Positions 1-6,062 of a stretch of DNA of 6,673 nt are shown here, in pieces. The translations under genes and the position numbers were made by a program. How positions within the stretch are numbered: the stretch's first letter is position 1; each line of letters starts with the position of its first letter. Under the pieces are notes generated by a model that searched no databases, had not been told where the DNA came from, and saw only the letters and a program-made list of their open reading frames with translations. Source of the DNA: Geobacter sp. (lineage in GTDB: Bacteria > Desulfobacterota > Desulfuromonadia > Geobacterales > Pseudopelobacteraceae); the NCBI GenBank assembly GCA_027346925.1, contig DAIERH010000131.1:1-6673 (forward strand), in the 5' to 3' direction.

Positions 1-1250
1 AAAACAGGTCTTTCCAGGTGGAATACATGCTGAGGCATAAGGATGGGAATATCAGAAATTTCATCGAGAGAGGCAGGCCCGTGCGCGGCAAGGACGGCAA
101 ACCGGTCTACCAGATGCAGGACATGAAGGACGAAAAGACCGGGGACCCGATCGCCGCGGACAAGGACGGCAAGCCGGTAAAGGATCTCAAACAGGCCGCG
201 CCATTTACGATTGACTATAAGGATGGTGCGATCACCAAGGACGACAAGGGGGTCGAGACGTTCAACTACCACGCAACGGCAAGCTCCGTGGTTGCCCCCC
301 ACGGCTTCAGCTTCATCTTCATCCAGGCGGCCATCGCCATCCTGATCCTGGTCGGTTTCGAGTCCGTTACCGCCATGGGTGAAGAGGCCAAGAATCCCAA
401 GAAGGACATCCCCCGGGCGGTGCTGCTCTCCCTGGTGATCCAGGGCGCGGTCTGCTACCTGATCGAGTATTTCGCCGCGGGCTACATGCTGAACAACGGC
501 TACACCATCCCGAATGCCGGGGCCTCGGGCGCACCCATCGGCGACATGATGGTCATCGCCGGTACCTGGCTGTTCGGCAGCGCCGCTGCCGGCAAGGCCT
601 TCATGCTGGTCCAGGCCTTCACCGTTTTCCTGGCGCTGATCGGCACCACCCTCTCCTGCCTCTCCACCGGCGCCCGGGTCACCTATGCCATGGGGCGCGA
701 CGAGGAGGTGCCGTCACACTTCGGCCTGCTCCACGGCAAGACCATGTCCCCCCACAAGGCGATCTGGACCCTGGCCGTGATCTCGGCCATCATCGGCATC
801 ATCACGGTGACGGTGTACCTGGGCGGCCAGTCAACCGCGCCCGCAGCCCTGGACAAGCACAACTTCTGGTACAGCATCGGCATCTTCGCCCCCGAGGCGT
901 ACACCAAGCTTCCCAACACCCTGGTCATCGTCACCCTGATCAGCAACTTCGGCACGTTCCTGCTCTACATGATCACCTGCTGGATCGCCATGGTTGCCTT
1001 CAAGGAGCATCACACCTTCAACGGCTTCAAACACGTGGTTATCCCGGTCCTGGGCCTTCTGGCCAACCTGGCCTGCATGCTCTTCTACCTGATCGGGCCG
1101 TTCATGGTCTCGGGCATGAGTTGGAAGGAGCCGTACATCGCCCTGGGGGTCGTCGCGGTGTGGGGCATTTACGGGGCCATCTATTTCCTCAAGTCCAGCA
1201 AGGCCAAGGGCAAGGAGATATTGCTCAGCAGCAAGCCTGCCTCGGTCTAA
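1..1250 (+). CDS. APC-superfamily amino acid permease, C-terminal part (5' end outside window)
   Basis: This is an inner-membrane secondary transporter that probably takes up an amino acid or related amine. The frame is open from base 3 to the TAA at 1248-1250 with no stop upstream, so the gene begins before the window. The first in-window start-like codon (GTG at 18) is not a credible start because it would remove TM1-TM5. Numbering residues from that GTG, residues 98-117 form TM6 with the family signature LVGFESVTAMGEEAKNP followed by KKDIPRAV. Further hydrophobic segments lie near 133-155, 193-217, 247-269, 300-327, 340-363 and 372-391, which gives TM6-TM12 of the usual twelve. STGARVTYAMGRDEEVP at 216-232 matches the conserved loop before TM9. 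The odd part is residues 1-95, a charged Lys/Asp/Gly-rich stretch between TM5 and TM6 that contains KDGKPV twice (25-30 and 49-54); normal APC proteins have a short loop there. The substrate cannot be read from the sequence. A terminator follows, so the gene ends its own transcript. Confidence 0.88.
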   Translation, partial: NRSFQVEYMLRHKDGNIRNFIERGRPVRGKDGKPVYQMQDMKDEKTGDPIAADKDGKPVKDLKQAAPFTIDYKDGAITKDDKGVETFNYHATASSVVAPHGFSFIFIQAAIAILILVGFESVTAMGEEAKNPKKDIPRAVLLSLVIQGAVCYLIEYFAAGYMLNNGYTIPNAGASGAPIGDMMVIAGTWLFGSAAAGKAFMLVQAFTVFLALIGTTLSCLSTGARVTYAMGRDEEVPSHFGLLHGKTMSPHKAIWTLAVISAIIGIITVTVYLGGQSTAPAALDKHNFWYSIGIFAPEAYTKLPNTLVIVTLISNFGTFLLYMITCWIAMVAFKEHHTFNGFKHVVIPVLGLLANLACMLFYLIGPFMVSGMSWKEPYIALGVVAVWGIYGAIYFLKSSKAKGKEILLSSKPASV

Positions 1251-1265
1251 CAACAGAACCTTGAT

Positions 1266-1314
1266 GTAGGGGCGCTGCTTGCCGCGCCCAGGGCGGAGCA
1301 AGCGCCGCCCCTAC
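1266..1314. repeat. Imperfect inverted repeat, TAGGGGCG-type palindromic element
   Basis: Arms 1266-1282 (GTAGGGGCGCTGCTTGC) and 1298-1314 (GCAAGCGCCGCCCCTAC) pair over 17 positions with one mismatch (1275/1305) and one G-T wobble (1276/1304). Inside, 1285-1288 can pair with 1292-1295 around a three-base loop, so the whole 49 bases can fold into one long hairpin. No T tract follows, so it is not itself a classical terminator. Ends of the form GTAGGGGCG...CGCCCCTAC are familiar to me as dispersed palindromic repeats between genes in several bacterial genomes, including Geobacter relatives. Membership in such a family is recalled, not searched. Confidence 0.7.
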
Positions 1315-1330
1315 GCAATCGGAAGCAAGC

Positions 1331-1366
1331 CGGGGCGGTTCACTCGCGGGTGACCGCCCTGTTTTT
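1331..1366 (+). terminator. Rho-independent terminator after the permease gene
   Basis: The stem GGGCGGT(T)CAC at 1333-1343 pairs with GTGACCGCCC at 1350-1359, giving ten base pairs with one bulged T at 1340 and a six-base loop (1344-1349). Five T residues follow at 1362-1366. It lies 80 bases after the permease stop and before the kinase/phosphatase gene, so the two genes are probably in separate transcripts. Confidence 0.88.
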
Positions 1367-1414
1367 CACACAGGCCTTTCAATTCGATAACAATGGTGTT
1401 AAAGAGTTTTTACC

Positions 1415-3220
1415 ATGGAACTGACCTACGCTGAACTTTCATCACCCGGACCGGTCCGGGAGCATAACGAGGATTACGTGGGCTTCTGGCAGCCCCAAAC
1501 CCTGGACGAGAAGCGCAGCCGCGGCGCGGTGGCGGTGCTGGCCGACGGTGTGGGCGGCCTGGACCGTGGTGAGGTTGCCAGCCGCATGGCGGTGGAGACT
1601 GCGCTGGCCACCTTCCGCGAGGCCCCTGAAGAGGACAGGACCCCGCAACAGTTGATCGCCCAGATGTTCAACGCGGCCAACCTGGCGGTGTACGACAAGG
1701 GGATGGAGGAGCACGGCAGGTCCCGCATGGCGACCACCCTGTGCATCGCCGTGTTGCGCAACGACGAGGTCGTGGTGGGGAACGTGGGTGACTCGCGGGT
1801 CTATCTGGTCCGCAAGGGCGAGATTAAACAATTGTCCACGGATCACTCCTACGTCGGCATGCAGCAGAAGTTCGGACTGATCTCCGAACAGGACGCCAAG
1901 ACCAGCGATCACCGCAATATCCTGACCCGCAGTGTCGGGCAGGAGCCGGTGGTCCGGGTCGATGTGGAGAGTTCCACCGCGTTCAAGGGGGACCGGGTGG
2001 TGCTTTGTTCCGACGGCCTGTATGCCTATGTCGCCGACAGCGAGATCGCGGATATCGTGTCGCGCCTCTCCCCGGCCCAGGCGTGTCGTCAACTCGTGGC
2101 CCTGGCCGAACAGCGCGGCACCGACGACAATCTTTCCGTGCAGGTTCTGCTCATCAACGAGGTGGAAAAGTTCTCGTATTACCGGGGCGTCCCCATGTAC
2201 CACGAGCCGGCAGCGACGCCGCCGACCGGGTACGAACCCCAGCCGGGGAAAACCCTCGACAACCGTTTCTTTATCACCGAGACCATCAGCCGCAGCGGCA
2301 TGGCCACCATCTTCAAGGCAACCGACCTGAAGACCAAGGAAACCGTGGCCGTGAAGGTGCCGTTCATGGAGTTCGAGAGCGACCCTGGCTTCTATTCGCG
2401 CTTCCAGCGCGAGGAGGAGATCGGGAACCGCCTGAGTCACCCCTACATCCTGCGGTTCATCCCCGAGGATGAGGGGGAACACCGGAGCCGCCCCTACATC
2501 GTGACCGAGTATCTGCGTGGCTATACGCTGGCACACCTCTTGAACAGCATGCGGCCGATGCCGGAAAAGGACGCGCTCAAGTTTGCCAGCCGTCTCTGCG
2601 AGGCTTTGGCGTACATGCACGAGCGCGGCGTCATCCATCGCGATCTCAAGCCGCAGAACATCATGATCTGCTACGACGGCACGATTCGGATCATGGACTT
2701 CGGCATAGCCAAGTCCCAGGAGGGAAGGCGGATCACCTTTGCCGGTTTTTCTCCGGCCGTGGGCACGCCCGATTACATGGCCCCGGAACAGATCAAGGGC
2801 AAACGGGGCGATGAACGGACCGATATCTACAGCCTGGGCGCCATGCTCTACGAAATGGTGGTCGGCGAAACACCCTTCGAAGGCGAGAATCTCTTCGTGG
2901 TCATGAACGCCCGCGTCACCGGCGATCCGGTGGCCCCGCGGAAACGGAATCCGAACGTCTCGCCGCAGGTCGAGGAGATCATCCTGCACGCCATGGAGCG
3001 CGAACCCGGGAAGCGCTATCCGAACGCCGCCGCCATGAAGGCGGAGTTGGACGATCCGGGAACCGTGCAGTTGACCGGACGGTGCGAGCGGCTTCGGGCG
3101 CCCACGGCGCTGACTGGCGGAGGAAGCAATGTGCGCTGGATAGTGTTGGGAGTCACGATCGCTCTTGTCGTCCTCGGCCTGTTGCTCTGGCTGATCATCA
3201 AGCGGGGGCCGGCACATTAA
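1415..3220 (+). CDS. Bifunctional PP2C Ser/Thr phosphatase - Ser/Thr protein kinase with C-terminal membrane anchor
   Basis: This 601-residue protein joins two opposing enzymes, a phosphatase and a kinase acting on Ser/Thr, on one membrane-anchored chain. Residues 1-250 are a complete PP2C domain: REHNED (15-20), ADGVGG (43-48), GDSR (125-128), DH (143-144), SDGL (199-202) and DDN (237-239) supply the expected metal ligands D20, D44, D200 and D238. Residues 282-547 are a kinase: VAVK with Lys314, probable helix-C Glu333, HRDLKPQN (408-415), DFG (428-430), GTPDYMAPEQ (450-459) and DIYSLG (470-475). All key catalytic residues are present, and the HRD arginine predicts control by activation-loop phosphorylation. 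The nucleotide loop ISRSGMATIF (291-300) is unusual, with Ser/Ala replacing most of the usual glycines. A single TM helix (about 574-595) ends in KRGPAH, leaving both domains cytoplasmic and no sensor outside. The ATG start is preceded by only a weak Shine-Dalgarno (AAAGAG, 1401-1406) but puts the first PP2C motif at the usual distance. Targets are unknown. Similar fusions are known beside nitrate assimilation genes in other proteobacteria. Confidence 0.93.
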   Translation: MELTYAELSSPGPVREHNEDYVGFWQPQTLDEKRSRGAVAVLADGVGGLDRGEVASRMAVETALATFREAPEEDRTPQQLIAQMFNAANLAVYDKGMEEHGRSRMATTLCIAVLRNDEVVVGNVGDSRVYLVRKGEIKQLSTDHSYVGMQQKFGLISEQDAKTSDHRNILTRSVGQEPVVRVDVESSTAFKGDRVVLCSDGLYAYVADSEIADIVSRLSPAQACRQLVALAEQRGTDDNLSVQVLLINEVEKFSYYRGVPMYHEPAATPPTGYEPQPGKTLDNRFFITETISRSGMATIFKATDLKTKETVAVKVPFMEFESDPGFYSRFQREEEIGNRLSHPYILRFIPEDEGEHRSRPYIVTEYLRGYTLAHLLNSMRPMPEKDALKFASRLCEALAYMHERGVIHRDLKPQNIMICYDGTIRIMDFGIAKSQEGRRITFAGFSPAVGTPDYMAPEQIKGKRGDERTDIYSLGAMLYEMVVGETPFEGENLFVVMNARVTGDPVAPRKRNPNVSPQVEEIILHAMEREPGKRYPNAAAMKAELDDPGTVQLTGRCERLRAPTALTGGGSNVRWIVLGVTIALVVLGLLLWLIIKRGPAH

Positions 3221-3300
3221 TTGCTTTTCTCATTCACAGATGACAATCAACAAACGTCACCTTGGTTTCTAAATACGAATAAACAAGGAAAAGGTGAAGG

Positions 3301-3621
3301 ATGACACTATTGGCATGGGTGATCTTTATCGCGGCAGCGATCCTGGAGGTCGGCGGTGATGCCGTCATCAGGCGCGGGCTGCGCGGCGGCATCGTCTGGT
3401 TCGTCATCCTCGGGTTTGTGACGCTTGGTTGCTATGGCGTGGTGGTAAACACGGTCAAATGGGACTTCTCGCGGCTGCTTGGGGTCTACGTTGCCGTCTT
3501 TGCGGTGGTGAGCGTCCTGACGGGCCGTTTTATCTTCAGGGAATCGATCCCTCCCACAACCTGGGTCGGTCTGGCCATCATCGTCGTGGGTGGCGCGGTA
3601 ATCCAGGCGGGCCACGGCTAG
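3301..3621 (+). CDS. Small four-helix membrane protein, SMR/YnfA-like (DMT superfamily)
   Basis: This 106-residue, almost wholly hydrophobic protein has helices near residues 3-22, 30-50, 58-79 and 87-103, the size and layout of small multidrug resistance transporters (about 105-110 residues). Glu16, in the first helix context AAILEVGGDAV, sits where SMR exporters carry their proton/substrate glutamate. GVYV at 61-64 and the end VGLAIIVVGGAVIQAG resemble YnfA-type proteins. In the family, such proteins work as dimers that exchange protons for cationic drugs or guanidinium; the substrate here cannot be told. The start is supported by Shine-Dalgarno-like AAGGAA (3285-3290) and AAGGTG (3291-3296), the latter close to the ATG. 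It begins 80 bases after the kinase gene's stop with no terminator between, so the two may be cotranscribed. A strong terminator follows. No second SMR partner gene is visible, so a homodimer is likely if it is a transporter. It could instead be an uncharacterised DMT-type protein. Confidence 0.72.
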   Translation: MTLLAWVIFIAAAILEVGGDAVIRRGLRGGIVWFVILGFVTLGCYGVVVNTVKWDFSRLLGVYVAVFAVVSVLTGRFIFRESIPPTTWVGLAIIVVGGAVIQAGHG

Positions 3622-3684
3622 CCCCGACCCCACTTCCAAATCAGGGCACGGGGATGTGTCCTCAAGTATGCGTACCAGCAAGGC

Positions 3685-3724
3685 AAAGGCGCCTCTTCAT
3701 CGCAGGGTGAAGAGCGCCTTTTTT
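3685..3724 (+). terminator. Rho-independent terminator between the SMR-like gene and amt
   Basis: The stem AGGCGCCTCTTCA at 3687-3699 pairs with TGAAGAGCGCCT at 3708-3719, giving twelve base pairs with one bulged C and an eight-base loop (3700-3707); flanking A residues can also pair with the T run. Six T residues (3719-3724) follow. It closes the kinase/SMR transcript. Because it lies inside the longest open frame of the next gene (possible GTG at 3656), it also argues that amt starts downstream. Confidence 0.92.
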
Positions 3725-3728
3725 CATC

Positions 3729-3734
3729 TATACT
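3729..3734 (+). promoter_or_regulatory. Possible -10 box for the first amt gene
   Basis: TATACT matches the sigma-70 -10 consensus at five of six positions, just downstream of the terminator and 32 bases before the amt start codon. No good -35 box lies at the right distance; the best is GTGAAG (3707-3712), three of six, inside the terminator stem. A start near 3741 would give a leader of about 26 bases that contains the Shine-Dalgarno. Some promoter is needed here because the terminator cuts off read-through. Confidence 0.33.
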
Positions 3735-3752
3735 TAACTACAAGCGAACAGG

Positions 3753-3758
3753 AAGGAG
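3753..3758 (+). promoter_or_regulatory. Ribosome binding site that fixes the amt GTG start
   Basis: AAGGAG, within GGAAGGAGAG, lies eight bases before GTG at 3767. It is the only strong Shine-Dalgarno in this stretch. The codon it selects is followed at once by a Lys/Arg-rich stretch and a hydrophobic segment typical of a signal peptide, so GTG 3767 is preferred to GTG 3656 upstream or ATG 4034 downstream. Confidence 0.85.
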
Positions 3759-3766
3759 AGAAAACA

Positions 3767-5446
3767 GTGAAAGGCATTCTCAGGAAACATTTGAGCGCCA
3801 TCTGCGTTTTGCCGGTGGTACTGGGGCTTGCCACCGTTGTCTTCTCGGATGACACGCCGGTGCGGAAGCCGGCTCCGGCCGGGGCGGCCACTGCTTCCAT
3901 ACCGCCTCCCGCAGCAACTCCGGCCCTTGCCGTGCCTGCCGCGCCGGGACTCAAGCCCGACCCCTCGGGCGCGAATACCGGCGGGGCGGCGGATGTTGTC
4001 GGGGCATCGGCCAATGGGCCGACAACGGACGACATGAAGAGATCGACGACAAGCGAGCCGCTTGCCCTGAAATTGGCCGATGTCATCGGCCACAACAGGA
4101 TCGCCCTGAATTTTATCTGGACCCTGGCCTGCGGTTTTCTCGTGTTTTTCATGCAGGCCGGCTTTGCCATGGTGGAGACCGGTTTTACGAGGGCAAAGAA
4201 TGCCGCCCATACCATGGCAATGAACCTTATGATCTTTGTCTTCGGGGTGCTCGGATACTGGATCATGGGTTTTGCCCTCCAGATGGGAGGCGTCGGAGCC
4301 GTACCCCTTGCCGGTGGCACGGGGCTGTTGAACGGCGAGGTTGTCGCGCATCTTTTTGGAAGAGAGTTCGGGCTGTTCGGCACAAAGGGGTTTTTCCTCT
4401 CCGGCGTGGGCTATGATGCCTCGATCATCACGCTCTTTCTGTTCCAGGTGGTCTTCATGGATACGGCTGCCACCATACCGACGGGGGCCATGGCCGAACG
4501 CTGGACCTTCAAGTCATTCGTCATCTACGGTTTTTTCATCTCCATGGTCACCTATCCGCTCTACGCAAACTGGGTGTGGGGGGGCGGCTGGTTGTCACAG
4601 CTGGGCAAGAATTTCGGTCTGGGCCACGGGGTCGTCGATTTCGCCGGCTCGTCCGTGGTTCACATGGTCGGGGGCGTTTCGGCGCTGGCGGGGACCATGG
4701 TCCTTGGACCGCGAATCGGCAAATACAAAAAAGACGGAACGCCCAACGCCATACCGGGGCACCATATCCCGATGGCTGTCGTCGGGTGTCTGGTGCTCTT
4801 CTTCGGGTGGTTCGGCTTCAATCCTGGCTCGACCCTTGCCGGCACTGATTTGAGAATCGGGGTGATCGCGGTAAATACCATGCTCGCATCCGTTGCCGCC
4901 TCCTTCTCGGCAATGGTCTACATGTGGGTCTTGTACGGCAAGCCGGATCTCTCCATGTGCGCCAACGGGCTCTTGGCCGGACTCGTTGCCATAACAGCGC
5001 CGTGCGCATTCGTGAATACGGTCGGAGCGGTACTGATCGGGCTTATTGCCGGGGTGCTGTGCTGCGTGAGTGTCTTTTTCGTTGAACGTAAACTGAAGGT
5101 GGACGATCCCGTGGGAGCCGTGTCGGTCCACGGTGTGTGCGGCGCCTGGGGACTTGTCGGGCTCGGACTTTTTGCCGACGGCACCTATGGTGACGGCCTG
5201 AACAACGTTCCCGGCACGGTAAAGGGGCTGTTTTACGGCAACGCTTCACAGCTCCTGGCGGAGGTTGTCGGCGTGGCCGTGAACTTCGTCTTTGTGTTTG
5301 TCCTGATGTACGCCTTCTTCAAGCTGCTGAACAAGATCGTACCGCTCAGAGTACCCGCGGAAGTCGAACTCGAAGGCCTCGACCGTTATGAAGTGGGGGT
5401 TGAGGCGTATCCGGACTTCAATCAGAGAAGGACGCCCTTTTCCTGA
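3767..5446 (+). CDS. amt: Ammonium transporter, Amt family (signal peptide plus long disordered N-terminal tail)
   Basis: This inner-membrane trimeric ammonium channel has 559 residues from GTG 3767, long for a family of about 400-450. Residues 1-27 look like a signal peptide (KGILRKH, hydrophobic core 9-26). Residues 28-110 are rich in Pro, Ala and Gly and probably disordered in the periplasm. Eleven helices follow, near 113-135, 150-171, 217-240, 249-268, 291-313, 334-353, 363-389, 397-415, 417-439, 449-470 and 496-521. Aligned by eye to E. coli AmtB, the pore is complete: Phe gate F230 and F351, W271, D291, S355 and twin histidines H299 and H455 (the latter in DDPVGAVSVHG). TM1 has the MQAGFAMVETGFTRAKN form, a subfamily different from the second Amt here. 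The C-terminal tail keeps LRV...E.E.EGLD for P-II contact, but the usual EHGE is EVGV (542-545). It lies 232 bases before glnK with no evident terminator, so it may be read through into that unit. Confidence 0.95.
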   Translation: MKGILRKHLSAICVLPVVLGLATVVFSDDTPVRKPAPAGAATASIPPPAATPALAVPAAPGLKPDPSGANTGGAADVVGASANGPTTDDMKRSTTSEPLALKLADVIGHNRIALNFIWTLACGFLVFFMQAGFAMVETGFTRAKNAAHTMAMNLMIFVFGVLGYWIMGFALQMGGVGAVPLAGGTGLLNGEVVAHLFGREFGLFGTKGFFLSGVGYDASIITLFLFQVVFMDTAATIPTGAMAERWTFKSFVIYGFFISMVTYPLYANWVWGGGWLSQLGKNFGLGHGVVDFAGSSVVHMVGGVSALAGTMVLGPRIGKYKKDGTPNAIPGHHIPMAVVGCLVLFFGWFGFNPGSTLAGTDLRIGVIAVNTMLASVAASFSAMVYMWVLYGKPDLSMCANGLLAGLVAITAPCAFVNTVGAVLIGLIAGVLCCVSVFFVERKLKVDDPVGAVSVHGVCGAWGLVGLGLFADGTYGDGLNNVPGTVKGLFYGNASQLLAEVVGVAVNFVFVFVLMYAFFKLLNKIVPLRVPAEVELEGLDRYEVGVEAYPDFNQRRTPFS

Positions 5447-5523
5447 GGAGAGCCTCTCCACCGTTCACCGACAGTGCACAACCGGTAACCATTTCCAGTT
5501 GCCGCTGCCGCATTTTTCGGCGT

Positions 5524-5544
5524 CCTGCCGTAAACGTGGGCAGG
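5524..5544. promoter_or_regulatory. Inverted repeat, candidate activator site upstream of the sigma-54 promoter
   Basis: CCTGCC (5524-5529) and GGCAGG (5539-5544) are perfect inverted arms with a nine-base spacer. The centre is about 100 bases before the expected transcription start of glnK, a normal distance for an enhancer bound by a sigma-54 activator. The sequence does not match the NtrC consensus I know, and a six-base inverted repeat can arise by chance, so this is only a candidate. The rest of the 5447-5678 gap shows no small gene and no T-tailed terminator. Confidence 0.22.
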
Positions 5545-5559
5545 TGGAGTGGTCTTTGT

Positions 5560-5569
5560 ATGGCGCCAT
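5560..5569. promoter_or_regulatory. Ten-base perfect palindrome upstream of the sigma-54 promoter
   Basis: ATGGCGCCAT is self-complementary and lies about 40 bases before the -24 box. The stretch between it and the promoter is AT-rich, as is common where DNA bends between an activator site and sigma-54 holoenzyme. It may be a regulator half-site pair or chance; I cannot assign a protein. Confidence 0.18.
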
Positions 5570-5607
5570 TATTTGCAACATGCTGATTATACTGTTTAAT
5601 TTTGGTG

Positions 5608-5623
5608 TGGCACGTCCTGTGCT
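5608..5623 (+). promoter_or_regulatory. Sigma-54 (-24/-12) promoter for glnK-amt
   Basis: TGGCACGTCCTGTGCT matches the sigma-54 consensus TGGCACGNNNNTTGCW at every specified base except one (G for T at the first -12 position). The invariant GG (5609-5610) and GC (5621-5622) are exactly ten bases apart. Transcription should start about 12 bases on, near 5634, leaving a leader of about 45 bases before the glnK ATG. Such promoters need an ATP-driven enhancer-binding activator. Placement in front of a P-II/Amt pair fits control by an NtrC-type protein under nitrogen limitation; in Geobacter this role has been ascribed to a dedicated two-component system. Confidence 0.88.
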
Positions 5624-5678
5624 AGGCATGGGGCGTACGCTGTTGAAACATTAAACCAGAAAATAATGGAGGTAAGCA

Positions 5679-6017
5679 ATGAAGCTTGTCGAGGCAATCA
5701 TAAAACCATTCAAACTGGACGAAGTAAAAGACGCGCTCAACGACATCGGCATCGAGGGTATCACCGTATCGGAAGTCAAGGGGTATGGCAGGCAAAAAGG
5801 GCATACCGAACTCTACCGGGGCGCCGAATACGTGGTGGACTTTATTCCCAAAATCAAGCTTGAGATCGTCATCGCGGACGAACTGGTCGGCAAGGTTATC
5901 GAGACAATCGAGACTTCAGCCAAGACGGGGAGGATCGGCGATGGCAAGATTTTCGTTATCCCATTGGAGGAAGCCATAAGGATTCGGACCGGCGAAAAAG
6001 GCAACGACGCAGTCTAA
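5679..6017 (+). CDS. glnK: P-II family nitrogen regulator (GlnK by context)
   Basis: This cytoplasmic trimeric signal protein reads 2-oxoglutarate, ATP/ADP and, through uridylylation, glutamine. At low demand for nitrogen it inserts its T-loops into Amt channels and closes them. The 112 residues are the standard length and align end to end. The start MKLVEAIIKPFKLDEVK, the T-loop 37-55 with uridylylation target Tyr51 in LYRGAEYVVDF, the 2-oxoglutarate residues Gln39 and Lys58, the B-loop TGRIGDGKIFV (83-93) and the C-loop Arg101/Arg103 are all intact. Residue 54 is Asp, as in E. coli GlnB rather than GlnK (Asn), so the name glnK rests on the neighbouring amt genes. Shine-Dalgarno GGAGG (5668-5672) is six bases before the ATG. 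The gene follows a sigma-54 promoter and precedes the second amt by 45 bases with no terminator, so the two form one transcript. Confidence 0.95.
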   Translation: MKLVEAIIKPFKLDEVKDALNDIGIEGITVSEVKGYGRQKGHTELYRGAEYVVDFIPKIKLEIVIADELVGKVIETIETSAKTGRIGDGKIFVIPLEEAIRIRTGEKGNDAV

Positions 6018-6062
6018 CAAAAATATTCCGTTATGCGGACAAACTACTTTGGAGGTTTTATC

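Noticed and set aside
1442..3217. A 591-codon open frame on the minus strand opposite the kinase/phosphatase gene
   Set aside because: The + strand frame has every PP2C and kinase motif. The antisense product is rich in His, Arg, Gly and Asp with no recognisable domain, as expected from GC-rich codon bias mirrored on the other strand.
3645..3658. GGCACG as a possible sigma-54 -24 box before the first amt
   Set aside because: The required GC at the -12 position is TG (3657-3658), and the site lies upstream of the terminator.
3622..3684. Possible riboswitch or antitermination leader before the first amt
   Set aside because: I compared it by eye with c-di-GMP-type riboswitch motifs and with paired hexaloop hairpins of ANTAR regulators and found neither. 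The only strong fold is the terminator that closes the preceding gene.
3656..3766. Upstream GTG start extending the first amt by 37 residues
   Set aside because: The extension runs through a strong rho-independent terminator and has no good ribosome site. GTG 3767 has AAGGAG at eight bases and begins a signal peptide.
5447..5459. GGAGAGCCTCTCC after the amt stop as a terminator
   Set aside because: The stem is five base pairs with a three-base loop and has no T tract after it.
5588..5593. TATACT as a sigma-70 -10 box for glnK
   Set aside because: No acceptable -35 box stands 16-18 bases upstream; TTGCAA (5573-5578) is only nine bases away. The sigma-54 site nearby explains expression better.
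5388..5654. An 88-codon + strand open frame across the end of amt and the gap before glnK
   Set aside because: It overlaps the amt C-terminus in another frame, runs through the sigma-54 promoter, has no Shine-Dalgarno and shows no domain-like sequence.
6027..6039. TCCG-TTATG-CGGA hairpin between glnK and the second amt
   Set aside because: Four base pairs and no T tract; too weak to call a terminator or processing site.
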